From Mesorhizobium sp. M4B.F.Ca.ET.058.02.1.1 (lineage in GTDB: Bacteria; Pseudomonadota; Alphaproteobacteria; Rhizobiales; Rhizobiaceae), in contig NZ_CP034450.1 in assembly GCF_003952505.1 (NCBI RefSeq), positions 4,650,001 through 4,714,000 of the forward strand: a DNA stretch of 64,000 nucleotides. The letters are read 5' to 3'. A model generated the notes under the pieces. The model was not told the origin of the DNA. It did not search any database and was given only the letters and a program-made list of their open reading frames with translations. Shown here piece after piece: positions 1 to 8,591 of this stretch (the stretch's first letter is position 1; each line of letters starts with the position of its first letter). The translations under genes were made by a program, and so were the position numbers.

Positions 1-2
1 CA

Positions 3-407
3 ACGAATGCCAAGCGTGGCAAGAACGCCGCGCCGATCTCGCCGATCGCGCTTGAGGCGGTCAAACGCGTCGACGCCCTGTTCGATATCGAGCGCGACAT
101 CAACGGACTCGTCCCCGACGAACGTCTGCAACGACGCCGGCAGGAAAGCCGTCTTCTCGCCACCGAACTTGAGGCCTGGATGCGGGCAGAGCGGGCAAAA
201 CTGTCGCGCAGCTCTCCGGTCGCCGAGCCAATCGACTATATGCTGAAGCGCTGGGAAGGGTTCACGACCTTCCTCGGCGATGGCCGGATTTGCCTCACTA
301 ACAACGCGGCCGAACGCGCGCTGCGTGGTTTGCTCTCGGCAGAAAAGCTTGGTTGTTCGCGGGCTCCGATCGAGGTGCCGATCGGGCTGCCTTCATGGCG
401 ACGCTGA
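3..407 (+). pseudogene. IS66 transposase (TnpC) C-terminal fragment, left part
   Basis: The reading frame begins outside the window and gives the C-terminal catalytic part of an IS66-type TnpC (NAKRGKN..., DALFDIERDING, LTNNAAERALRG). Over about 412 bases it matches by eye the reverse strand of the IS66 copy near 36.1 kb. After NNAAERALRG one base is missing, so the normal ALGRKAWLFAGSD continuation is read out of frame and stops at 407. The other copy carries the same lesion, so the two share a recent ancestor. The homology ends exactly where RIT element 1 begins. It is non-functional. Confidence 0.9.
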
Positions 408-412
408 TCAAC

Positions 413-444
413 ACCTGCTTATACCGCGCGCGGCATAAGCAGGT
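413..444. repeat. Palindrome at left junction of RIT element 1
   Basis: Ten-base arms ACCTGCTTAT and ATAAGCAGGT enclose a GC-only core (CCGCGCGCGG). The whole 32 bp is self-complementary apart from one pair. It starts with the 6-bp ACCTGC that recurs at the right end of the element (3742-3747) and overlaps the left terminal repeat. It is a candidate recombination core or attachment site. Confidence 0.8.
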
Positions 445-470
445 TTATGCCGACCGCCGAACTATGCCGA
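439..470 (+). repeat. Left terminal inverted repeat of RIT element 1
   Basis: Its reverse complement matches 3716-3747 with one mismatch over 32 bases. It contains the motif TTATGCCGACCGCCGA followed by CTATGCCGA. Confidence 0.9.
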
Positions 471-569
471 GTGAGCAAGTTTTTACCAACACTTTCCTCA
501 ACGTAGCGGTAGCTGGATCGGCATAGCTTAGGCTCTCTCCGTCGCAATTAGACGCGAAGGAGAGGACAT

Positions 570-1788
570 ATGAACGCAAGTGACTATCTGCAACGCAGCA
601 CACTGTATCGGAAGCTGCTCCACGGGCCATTTGGCGAGTTTGCACGCGTTTATGCGGGCAGATTGTCGGACGAAGGCTTCGGTCGGCAATGCACCTGGCG
701 ATCGTCAAGCCTATTTCGTGAGCTGAATGACTGGCATGTCGGCAACGGGCACGATCTCCAGGATTTAAGCGAAGTTCATGTTGAGCGGTTTCTTGAGCAC
801 CGTTCCAAGCACTGGAGCATCGATTCGGGCACCGATCGGCGCTCCGGCGCTTGCTTGCCGCGTTACGGCAAGAAGGTTTGATACCAACCGCCCTTCCGAT
901 TGAGCGCACGGAGTACGAGCAGATTGTTGATGTGTTCGCGGCTTACCTCACGAATGAGAGGGGGCTCGCCCGCTCGACGGTGGAAAGCCACAAGCTGCTA
1001 TCGCGCCGATTTCTGCAGGAGGTCTGTCCGGCTGGCGCAGATGCGTTTGCAGCGCTCACCCCGGAGATCGTCATCGGTTATGTCGAGCGACATGCTCTCG
1101 ATGGCTCCGCCGACAGCGGCAAGGCAATGTGCGGGGTGGTGCGCGCCTTCCTGCGCTATTTGCATCTGAAGGGCTTCATTTCGGTGGCCTTGGCCAATTG
1201 TGTGCCGTCGATCCGTCGCTGGCGGCTTGCTGGCCTACCAACCTTCCTGCCACCACAGAAGGTTCAGGTGGTTCTCGATGCCTGCGATCGGACCACGGCA
1301 ATGGGCCTTCGCGACTATGCGGTTTTGATGGCGCTGGCCAAGCTGGGCTTGCGCGCCAGCGAGGTTGCCGCGCTCAGTCTTGACGATATCGATTGGCAGT
1401 CGGGCAGAGTCCTCGTCCATGGCAAGGGGCGGCGGCAAGCGATGATGCCGCTACGCCACGACGTCGGTGCAGCTATCGTCGCCTACATCCGGCATGGGCG
1501 ACCCGCTTCACCGTGTCGCCGGTTATTTCTGCGAATGCTTGCTCCGCACGTCGGCTTTGCCTCGCGAAGGAGGCCCTCGAGCGGGCGGGTATTCACGGCT
1601 ATGCGCACCACGGCGCGCATCTCTTCCGCCACAGCCTTGCGACCGACCTGCTGCGGTCGGGGGCCAGCTTTGCCGAGATCGGCCAGTTGCTTCGTCACCG
1701 GAGCATCGACAGCACAAGGATCTGTGCCAAGCTCGACATCGAGAAGCTGCGCGAACTGAGCCTGCCGTGGTCGGGAGGTGTCCAATGA
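570..1788 (+). pseudogene. ritA: RitA-type tyrosine recombinase, frameshifted
   Basis: Three frames must be joined to give one recombinase of about 405 residues. Frame 3 from the ATG at 570 (MNASDYLQRS...) runs to about 850, frame 2 carries the core-binding domain and catalytic Arg (KLGLRASEVAAL) to about 1540, and frame 1 carries the HLFRHSLATDLL motif and C-terminus to 1788. A good ribosome site (AAGGAGAGGAC) precedes 570. The final TGA overlaps the next ATG (ATGA at 1785-1788), as expected for translational coupling in a RIT trio. The two frameshifts separate the catalytic residues, so the protein should be inactive unless they are sequencing errors. Confidence 0.85.
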
Positions 1789-2708
1789 GCCGTCTTCGAA
1801 CAGCGCTCGAGCGCTATGTGGGCATGCGCCAGGGATTGGGATACAAGTATCATGGCCCCGCTCGGCGGTTGTCGGATTTCGTCACTTTTATGGAGGCTTG
1901 CGGCGCCGAGACCGTCACCACGGCGCTGGCGATGAAGTGGGTGACGTTGATCGGCCGACAACCGAGTTGGTCCATCCGCCTGACCGATGTGCGCTGCTTC
2001 GCTCAGCACCTCGCTCATTTCGATCCCCTGACGGAAGTGCCACCTCAAGACGCTGTGTCGCCGGCGCGGCGTGCAAAGCCCTACATCTATACCGATGCTG
2101 AGATCACGGCGCTTCTGGCGGCGGCACTGTCGCTGCCGCCGGCCAACGCGCTGCGTCGCTGGACATATCATTGCCTGTTCGGATTTATAGCGGTGGCCGG
2201 GCTACGCCATTCCGAAGCGCTCGACCTGCTCCGGGACGACGTCGATCTCGACCAAGGTATCCTCACCATTCGGGAGACGAAGTTCGGCAAGTCGCGGCTG
2301 GTCCCGCTCCATGCCACGACGGTCGCCGTGCTGTCGGACTATGCCGCGCGACGCGACGCGCATCTCGTCGCGCCTCGTAGCCCCTATTTCTTTGTCGCCG
2401 AGCAGGGCGGCAGATTGCTGCACCAATACGTGCACCGGGTGTGCTGGCAGCTGTCGCGACAGATCGGTCTGCGGCAGCGGGGGCAGCGCAATGGTCCGCG
2501 GATTCACGATCTTCGTCACCGTTTCGCCGTCCACGCCCTGACCAACTGGTATCGTGCGGGCGAAGATGTCGAGCGGGAACTGCCGGTCCTCTCGACCTTT
2601 CTCGGCCACGCCAATGTTCGCGACACCTACTGGTATCTATCCGCCGCGCCAGAGCTAATGACCCATGCCGCGCGACTGCTGGATAAGCGGTGGGAGGTTC
2701 ACTCATGA
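1785..2708 (+). CDS. ritB: RitB-type tyrosine recombinase (intact)
   Basis: This is a site-specific DNA recombinase or integrase of 307 residues, the middle gene of the RIT trio. An N-terminal SAM-like core-binding domain is followed by a catalytic domain with the first Arg in AGLRHSEAL, a Lys in KFGKSR, the box HDLRHRFAVH, and a downstream GHANVRDTYWYL holding the His and the nucleophilic Tyr. ATG at 1785 is chosen because GGGAGG lies 6 bases upstream and it overlaps the ritA stop. The open frame extends further upstream only inside ritA. Its own stop overlaps the ritC start. It is the only undamaged recombinase in this element. Confidence 0.9.
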   Translation: MSRLRTALERYVGMRQGLGYKYHGPARRLSDFVTFMEACGAETVTTALAMKWVTLIGRQPSWSIRLTDVRCFAQHLAHFDPLTEVPPQDAVSPARRAKPYIYTDAEITALLAAALSLPPANALRRWTYHCLFGFIAVAGLRHSEALDLLRDDVDLDQGILTIRETKFGKSRLVPLHATTVAVLSDYAARRDAHLVAPRSPYFFVAEQGGRLLHQYVHRVCWQLSRQIGLRQRGQRNGPRIHDLRHRFAVHALTNWYRAGEDVERELPVLSTFLGHANVRDTYWYLSAAPELMTHAARLLDKRWEVHS

Positions 2709-3627
2709 GTGCCCCGAACGATCTGGCCGTGCTGATCGAGCGGTGGTTCACCGATCGGCTCATGCGACATCGAGGCGTAAGCTCCAACCATCGCCTCCTA
2801 TCGCGACACCTTCCGGCTCCTGTTTGCATTCGTGCAGACACGCCTTGGCAGGTCTCCGTCGCAGTTGACACTGCGGGATTTGGACGCGCCTTTCATCGGC
2901 GCATTCCTGGAGGACCTCGAGACACTGCGATCCGCCTCAGTGAGGACCCGGAATCTCCGTCTTTCGGCCATTCGGTCTTTCTTCAGATATGCGTCGTTCG
3001 AGGAGCCGGCCCATAGCGCCCAGATTCAACGCGTGCTCGCGCTCCCGAGCAAGCGATGCGACAAGCGACAGCTTCAGTTTCTCACCAGGCCCGAGATTGA
3101 GGCGATCCTGGCCGTGATTACACTCTGCTGTTGCTGGCCGCGCAAACGGGGTTGCGGGTCTCGGAGACGTGCGATGCCTTGGCAAGGGCCGCAAGGAGCG
3201 AAGTACGCCGCTCACCAAGGTTGCACAGCAAGCCCTTCGGGGCTGGCTCAACGAGCCCAGGATGCGGGGTGCAACGGCTCTCTTTCCGAACATGCACGGC
3301 GGCAGGCTGAGCGCCGACGGCGTGCAGGCGCTGCTGAACAAATATGTCGCCAAGGCTCGCGAACACTGCGTCACCCTCCGCTCGAAGCGGGTGTCGCCCC
3401 ATGTTTTGAGACACAGCGCTGCCATGGAGTTGCTGCAAGCGGGCGTCGATTGTTCGGTCATCCCCCTATGGCTGGGTCATGAGGCGATGGTAACGACGCT
3501 GACCTATCTTCACGCACATCTTGAGCTGAAGGAATCCGCACTTGCCAAGCTGAAGCCATACGAACGCGCAAAGGCCGAACGATTTCGACCAAACGACCGG
3601 CTTCTTGCGTTCCTGAACGCCCTTTGA
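2705..3627 (+). pseudogene. ritC: RitC-type tyrosine recombinase, frameshifted with small deletion
   Basis: The gene starts at ATG 2705, coupled to ritB, but changes frame near 2800. It reads LGRSPSQLTLRDLDAPF and RTRNLRLSAIRSFFRYAS, then loses a few dozen bases near 3120-3170 between the Arg motif (LAAQTGLRVSE) and CLGKGRKERSTPL. The last frame to 3627 keeps the box HVLRHSAAMELLQAG and the region WLGHEAMVTTLTYLHAH with the presumed Tyr. The pieces match the RitC family in order. No single product can contain all catalytic residues, so the gene is dead. Confidence 0.82.
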
Positions 3628-3715
3628 GCATGAGAACTATGCCGAATGTCAACGACCGGTTCTTGGTCGAAATGGCGGGCAAAGCGCTTCATACCGCCAT
3701 GATCGGAAGAGGCGC

Positions 3716-3747
3716 TCGGCATAGCTCGGCGGTCGGCATAAACCTGC
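3716..3747 (-). repeat. Right terminal inverted repeat of RIT element 1
   Basis: It is the inverted partner of 439-470. The last six bases, ACCTGC, also occur at 413-418, giving a 6-bp direct repeat around the element. Confidence 0.9.
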
Positions 3748-3885
3748 AAGCTCAATGGTGTCGAACCGCTCGGCTATCTCGCCGATGTCCTCACCAGGAT
3801 CGTCAACGGCCACCCCAACAGCCAGATCGACGATCTCCTGCCTTGGGTCTACATCAACAAGCTCGAGCTCAAGGCCGTGGCCTGA
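3745..3885 (+). pseudogene. IS66 transposase C-terminal tail, different lineage
   Basis: It reads CKLNGVEPLGYLADVL...GHPNSQIDDLLPW...ELKAVA and stop, the C-terminus of an IS66 TnpC. It joins in frame across ACCTGC to the left fragment (MATLINT-C-KLNG), showing that RIT element 1 sits within a tnpC gene. The sequence is, however, clearly a different IS66 subtype from the 36-kb copy, which reads AKLNDIDPQAWLADVL at this place. A short CGCTTAC at 3892-3898 resembles an IS66 terminus. Confidence 0.8.
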
Positions 3886-4163
3886 GAACACCGCTTACCC
3901 TGTTACAAAGGACCTGGGGCGAAAAAAGTCTATCCGTCACTCTGACCACGAACATAAGAGTACCTTCGAATTTAGGGGACACACTCTCCTCCGCAAACAT
4001 CCACCTTTCGGGGCTCATTCCAGCACCCGTGTCAAGCGAAGTGAGGATTTGACCCCCGCATTGCCTCAAGCAAAATGTGTGCCGGTAGTGTCGCTGTTCC
4101 GAATGGTATGGTCAGGCGTTGTCATCCCGACTCGGAGGATGGATGGTAAGGCGGATGTCAGCG

Positions 4164-6029
4164 TCACGCGCCTGAAGCGAGGCCCTCGGCCAATTCCAGC
4201 GCTTGCCGCTCGAACAGGCGGCGGTAGGTGCCGCCGTCGAGACGGGTCAGGGCGGCATGATCGCCTTCCTCGATGATATGGCCGCCGTCGAAGACGAGCA
4301 GCCGATCGAGCGTGCGCACCGTCGCGAGCCGGTGCGCGATGACCAGCGTGGTCCGCCCGACCATTAACCGCTCCATCGCTTTTTGGATGAGCACCTCCGA
4401 TTCAGAGTCTAGGCTTGATGTCGCCTCGTCGAGGATCAGGACGGGCGCACTCGCGAGGAACGCGCGCGCAATTGCTACTCGCTGGCGCTCGCCCCCAGAG
4501 AGCTTCACACCGCGCTCGCCTACCAGCGTGCTGTAACCCTTCGGCAGGCCCTCGATGAACTCATGCGCGCTAGCAAGCCGGGCCGCTTCCTCAATTTCTG
4601 CTTGGCTAGCGCCGGGGCGGCCGTAGCCGATATTCTCGCTGAGTGTCCGGTGAAATAGGACGGGGTCCTGGTGCACCATCGCGATTTGGGAGCGCAGCGA
4701 AGTCTGCGTCACCTTCGAAACATCCTGCCCGTCAATCATAATGCGGCCGCCATTCACGTCATACAGCCGCTGGATGAGCTTTACGAAGGTGGTCTTTCCA
4801 GAACCAGAGGGGCCGACGAGACCGACGCGCTCGCCGGCTTTAATTGAAATGGAGAAGTCAGTATAGATCGGGTGATGGTTGCCGTAATCGAAGTAGACAT
4901 TCTCAAAGTCGACGGAGCCTTCGGTGATCCGGATCGGCTTGGCTCCGGGAATATCAGCTACCCCAAGTGGCTGGTTCTGGATATCGACCACCTCCTCCAT
5001 ATCGTTCACCGAGCGCTGCAGCTTGCGCAAATGCATACCGACCTCGCCGAGATAGCCTTGCACGACAAAGAAAGATGCGAGCACTAAAGCTACGTCGCCA
5101 GGGGTTGCCTGCCCGCGCGACCACAAAATCGAGGCATAGCCGATGACGGAAGCCCTGAGTACAACCAAAGTTAGACCTTGGGCTGTCATGTTGATCGTGC
5201 CACGAAACCAACTCCGGCGCATTCGATGGCGCCACTTGGCGACGACCGCCGCGAGGCGTTCGTCTTCCCGCGCTTCCGCGCCGAAGCTCCTGACGACCGC
5301 GTTGCAGCTGATTGCATCCGCGAGAGAACCGCTGATCCGTGTGTCGCAGCTGTTCGCCAGAGTCGCCGCCGGTGCCACGTAGCCGAGCGACAATGCGAAG
5401 GTGAGAGCGACATAGAAGAGCGACCCGCTGCCGACAATCAGACCCATCATCGGCCAGTTCCAGCCGAGCAGCGCGGTCGACCCTATGAGGATAAGAAGCG
5501 ATCGGAACAGCTCGTTCAATATTGTGTAGTTCATCAGGTCGAGCGCCCACATTCCGCGGGAGATCTTGCGTACAGTCGAACCTGCGAAGCTATTTGCATG
5601 CCAGGCTGTCGAAAAGCGCTGGACGCGATGGAATGCTTCTCCCGCCACATCCGACATCATCCTCAGCGTCATGTGGTTGATCCCCATGAAAGTGACGTGT
5701 CGCGTCACGACGGCACCGAGTGTGATTGCAACCAGCATGAAGGAGGCTGTAAGCGTTGGATCCCAAGCTGTGACTTTCGTCGTTGAAGCGCGGGCCACAG
5801 CATCGACGAGACGGCCCGAGTAGAGCGGCGTCAGCACGTCTGCCAACGCGGAGCCTAGGATCGCGGTCATGATGATCACGAGCCGGGCTGGCTCCCTGGT
5901 CCAGTGGCGGACAGTGAAGGCGAGAACGCTGCAAAAAGCGCTGTCGCGTAAATCACGAAGAAAACGGGTCATGCCTCTAGATCGGCGCACCGACGCTCCC
6001 CAACAAAGCCTTGCGTTCTGATGTGGCAC
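4164..6029 (-). CDS. ABC exporter, fused membrane and ATPase domains
   Basis: This is an ABCB/MsbA-type half-transporter that forms a homodimer in the inner membrane and exports a hydrophobic or amphipathic substrate. The N-terminal half holds about six transmembrane segments (residues ~45-330). The C-terminal ATPase has Walker A GPSGSGKTT (406-414), signature LSGGERQ (from ~510), Walker B VLILDEAT (~530) and a switch His in IAHRLATVRT. The length (621 aa from a GTG at 6029) is normal. An ATG at 5972 (MTRFLRDLRD) gives 602 aa and is an equally likely start. A 21-bp palindrome lies about 200 bp upstream. The substrate cannot be told from sequence. The nearest metabolic genes are the amidase, the methyltransferase-like gene and the ATP-grasp ligase, separated by IS debris. 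Confidence 0.88.
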   Translation of the reverse strand: MPHQNARLCWGASVRRSRGMTRFLRDLRDSAFCSVLAFTVRHWTREPARLVIIMTAILGSALADVLTPLYSGRLVDAVARASTTKVTAWDPTLTASFMLVAITLGAVVTRHVTFMGINHMTLRMMSDVAGEAFHRVQRFSTAWHANSFAGSTVRKISRGMWALDLMNYTILNELFRSLLILIGSTALLGWNWPMMGLIVGSGSLFYVALTFALSLGYVAPAATLANSCDTRISGSLADAISCNAVVRSFGAEAREDERLAAVVAKWRHRMRRSWFRGTINMTAQGLTLVVLRASVIGYASILWSRGQATPGDVALVLASFFVVQGYLGEVGMHLRKLQRSVNDMEEVVDIQNQPLGVADIPGAKPIRITEGSVDFENVYFDYGNHHPIYTDFSISIKAGERVGLVGPSGSGKTTFVKLIQRLYDVNGGRIMIDGQDVSKVTQTSLRSQIAMVHQDPVLFHRTLSENIGYGRPGASQAEIEEAARLASAHEFIEGLPKGYSTLVGERGVKLSGGERQRVAIARAFLASAPVLILDEATSSLDSESEVLIQKAMERLMVGRTTLVIAHRLATVRTLDRLLVFDGGHIIEEGDHAALTRLDGGTYRRLFERQALELAEGLASGA

Positions 6030-6036
6030 GCATCAT
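5977..6036 (-). CDS. Possible 19-residue leader ORF upstream of the ABC exporter
   Basis: Two adjacent ATG codons (6036 and 6033) follow a strong purine-rich ribosome site (GAGGAAAGGAAAGC). The frame reads MMRATSERKALLGSVGAPI and stops at 5977, 4 bases before the ATG at 5972 of the exporter. It overlaps the longer GTG-started version of the exporter in another frame. If the exporter starts at 5972, this would be a translationally coupled leader or a small peptide gene. No family is recognised, and it could be chance. Confidence 0.3.
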   Translation of the reverse strand: MMRATSERKALLGSVGAPI

Positions 6037-6224
6037 GCTTTCCTTTCCTCGTTCGAGTGTCACCACATCGCGGGCCGGCAGTTCCTGTCCTTCACTACCA
6101 CGCAAGCACAAATCATGCCGATGGACAGGAGCTGCCCCCAAAAGACCTTCGGCTTGTACTTCAATGGGCTGTCGGGCAAACAGCAAGCCTCCATGTCGGA
6201 TAGAGCCGTGTTGGAAACCTCACA

Positions 6225-6245
6225 AAACGACAGTAACTGTCGTTT
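6225..6245. promoter_or_regulatory. Perfect 21-bp palindrome, candidate operator of the ABC exporter
   Basis: Arms AAACGACAGT and ACTGTCGTTT are separated by a single A. It lies in the gene-free stretch upstream of the exporter, the position expected for a repressor site. The rest of 6037-6399 shows no gene that I can support. No regulator gene is adjacent. Confidence 0.5.
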
Positions 6246-6399
6246 GCCGATTTGCCGAGGATTGTCCTTGTGTGATCGAGGGCCGCAACGGCGATATTCC
6301 ACATGGGGCAATAGCGGGAGCGAGTCGCCCTGAAACCAAGCACATCCTTGGAAGGGGCTTGTTCACTGATACGATGGAAATACGGGCTCACGACCTGAC

Positions 6400-7375
6400 G
6401 TGGGGTCCAAGCATCTGATGGAGAACAGCCACGGAAGAATATACCGGTCTCGACGCGTCGATGAAGAGACAGCGATCCGACGTGAGGGCAAGCGCGTCTG
6501 GCGCGGGAAGTGCGCCTCTGATCCAAAGATCATTGCCGAGCTTATCCGTAAGCGGGTGCCAGCCGCCAAACGCGTGGTGTTCGAGACTGGAACCCTTCCG
6601 TCTGGTTCTATCACGCGCTACGCGCGGAAAGGGTGCCAGCGATGCATCGATGCTCGCCATGCCAAAGCTGCGCTCGATATGGCGCCGAATAAGACCGACG
6701 CGAACGACGCCGACGGTTTGGCGGATCTTGCAGAGGTGGGATTCTTCCGTGAGGTGCGGGTGAAAGGTTTTGACAGCATGCTGACCCGCACGCTCGTGGC
6801 GGCACGAACCCGGCTGGTCCGGATCACCACCGAACTTTCCAACCAGATTCGTGGAATCATGAAAACGTTCGGGCCTGCCTCGTTCCTGCACGTAAGGGGA
6901 ACCACGTTCGAGAAGAACGTTCGGCGCCTTCTTATCGACCACGAGGAACTTGCTCTCATCGTGCTGCCGATGTGGAGGCCTGGCGCGGCATTCGCATCCG
7001 TGCCGCCGAGCTTGGGCGCAAGCGTGCAGATGCAAGTCAGAGCGAGGCATGCCGCATGCTCATGTCGATCCCGGGCATCGGCACCATCACCGCAACCTCG
7101 TTCGCCACTGCCATTGAAGATCCGGACAACTTCAAGACGTCCCGATCTGTTGGACCTGGATAGGCCTGACGACGCGCTGCTACCAGTGCGAGAATCGATT
7201 ATGACGGCTATATATCCAGACGCCGCGACGGCCATTTGCGAGGGCTTCTCTACGAAGCGGCGTCGGTTATTCTGACGCGTAGCTCAACCGAGAGCACCCT
7301 GCGGACATGGGGTCTCCAGCTCCGGGAGAGGATCGGCTTCAAAAGAGTAGCTGCCCTGGCTGTCCGAGCGCGAAG
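6400..7375 (+). pseudogene. IS110-family transposase, degenerate
   Basis: Pieces of an IS110 transposase occur in order but in several frames: GLDASMK, then KRVWRGKCASDPKIIAEL, the DEDD-type region KTDANDADGLADLAEVG, then RMLMSIPGIGTITATSFATAIEDPDNFK in another frame, then DYDGYISRR.DGHLRGLLYEAASVIL. Internal stops and frameshifts occur near 6465, 6965 and 7160. IS110 elements lack inverted repeats, so the ends are not defined. Bases 7376-7616 hold nothing recognisable. Confidence 0.8.
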
Positions 7376-7616
7376 ATGCGATTAGATAACCCATTATAAA
7401 AACTCATCGGCCTCCCAACCTTAGGTAGGAGCGTGTATCTTTACGCCTGCTAATCTGCCGCTCGCAGAATCTATCCCAAGGCGTGGGCGAGAAGCGTTGG
7501 GGATGGACGGCTATGGTGGCCAGCGCGTTCGTCAGCCTTTCAGGGGCCGGTGCCCCAGCCTCTGCTGCGAGAGAATTTATGCGCGTGCCAATGATAAGAT
7601 GAGGCATGAGATGCCG

Positions 7617-8060
7617 TTCCGATTGCCGATGAGAATACATCAGACCGAACGTTTAATTCTCACCCCAATACGACGTGGAACAAGGCAGAGTTGTTCAAGC
7701 TGCACAATGACCCGCTTGTGCAGAAAGCAATTTGAACCATGTGCCGCAGAGCACTGAGGACGTACACAAATGGCTCAATCGATAGGTCAGTAGCGGAAGA
7801 ACAACTTTGGCGTCTAGCTGGTGCACGAAAGTGCAATGCTGGGCCGAGGTTTGTAGGTCGATGCGGTCTGCAAGACTATAAGGACCAATCCCGAATTTGC
7901 TTATGCTTTTTTTTGGAACATACGGCCGGACAGGTCTGGGCCCTGAAGCCGCACGCTTCACCATCACACATGCCTTACGAAATTCGACCAAGCAAAAAAA
8001 TTGTCGGTTTTATTGCGAGCGGCAACGAAAGGGCGTGCTGTAAGCCGGGACCGAGTCTGT
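7617..8060 (+). pseudogene. GNAT acetyltransferase, degenerate paralogue of the gene at 43.9 kb
   Basis: Fragments in shifting frames match the intact acetyltransferase at 43921-44466: QTERLILT, ELFKLHNDPLVQ, RFVGRCGLQDYKD, and GRTGLGPEAARFTITHALRN with the acetyl-CoA-binding region, then IVGFIASGNERA. Several small indels and a stop destroy the frame. It lies on the opposite strand from the nearby ATP-grasp gene. Confidence 0.75.
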
Positions 8061-8591
8061 GGGCGTCGCGGTGAAAAGCCGTCTCCCCGGGGTTCAGTGA
8101 GGGCGAAAGCCGAGTAGCTGAGCTCCTCCGATAGTCAGCTCACTTCGGCCATCTCAACCTCAGATACTCACGATCTTGATTCTATTCTAGCCAGTTTCGA
8201 GACATCCGACGCATCATAACTTTCCAAGAATTAGAGCATTCGCGCAATGGGACAAAGGTCTCATGTCGCCGACTAGTTCGCCTGGGATTGACCGGCAAGA
8301 GGCGCCACCACCATTGAGGTTGAGCGAGGCACTTGGCTCGTCCGACTCACGAATTTAAGAGGCATGTTCGAGGCTTGAGATGCATCTCAATCGGGATTGC
8401 ACGCTGACTGCGCTGGGGAGCGAACGGCGGGGAAGGCGAGTGGATGCGAAGACGAAATCGAGGCCGAGAACGCCGGGAAACATATCCCTTGCGAGATCGT
8501 CTCAAGTCTTCCAATTCGAGCGCGGCAAGCCCCGCGTCGTGATGCTCTCGGTGACAGCTTCAGCCCATCGTGGTGATAAGGGAAACAATGG
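8061..8591. other. Gene-free stretch before the amidase
   Basis: No ORF with recognisable similarity, no repeat of note and no RNA gene was seen. The ribosome site AAGGGA at its end serves the amidase. Confidence 0.5.

Larger units (their letters stand above)
419..3741 (+). mobile_element. RIT element 1 (three tyrosine recombinases in series)
   Basis: Three consecutive tyrosine-recombinase genes, joined by ATGA stop/start overlaps, are bounded by a 32-bp inverted repeat (439-470 and 3716-3747, one mismatch) and flanked by the direct repeat ACCTGC (413-418, 3742-3747). This is the architecture of the known RIT family. Short copies of the motif CTATGCCGA recur near both ends (for example 461-470, 522-530 and 3631-3640), plausible recombinase binding sites. 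The first and third genes are broken, so the element is unlikely to move by itself. It sits inside an IS66 transposase gene. Confidence 0.88.

Noticed and set aside
570..1788. Programmed frameshifting in RitA
   Set aside because: The frameshifts differ in position between the two RIT elements and no slippery site was seen; decay is simpler.
2263..2871. 202-codon reverse-strand ORF
   Set aside because: Antisense shadow of the intact ritB gene with Arg-rich nonsense composition.
5178..5786. 202-codon forward ORF
   Set aside because: Antisense to the ABC exporter membrane domain.
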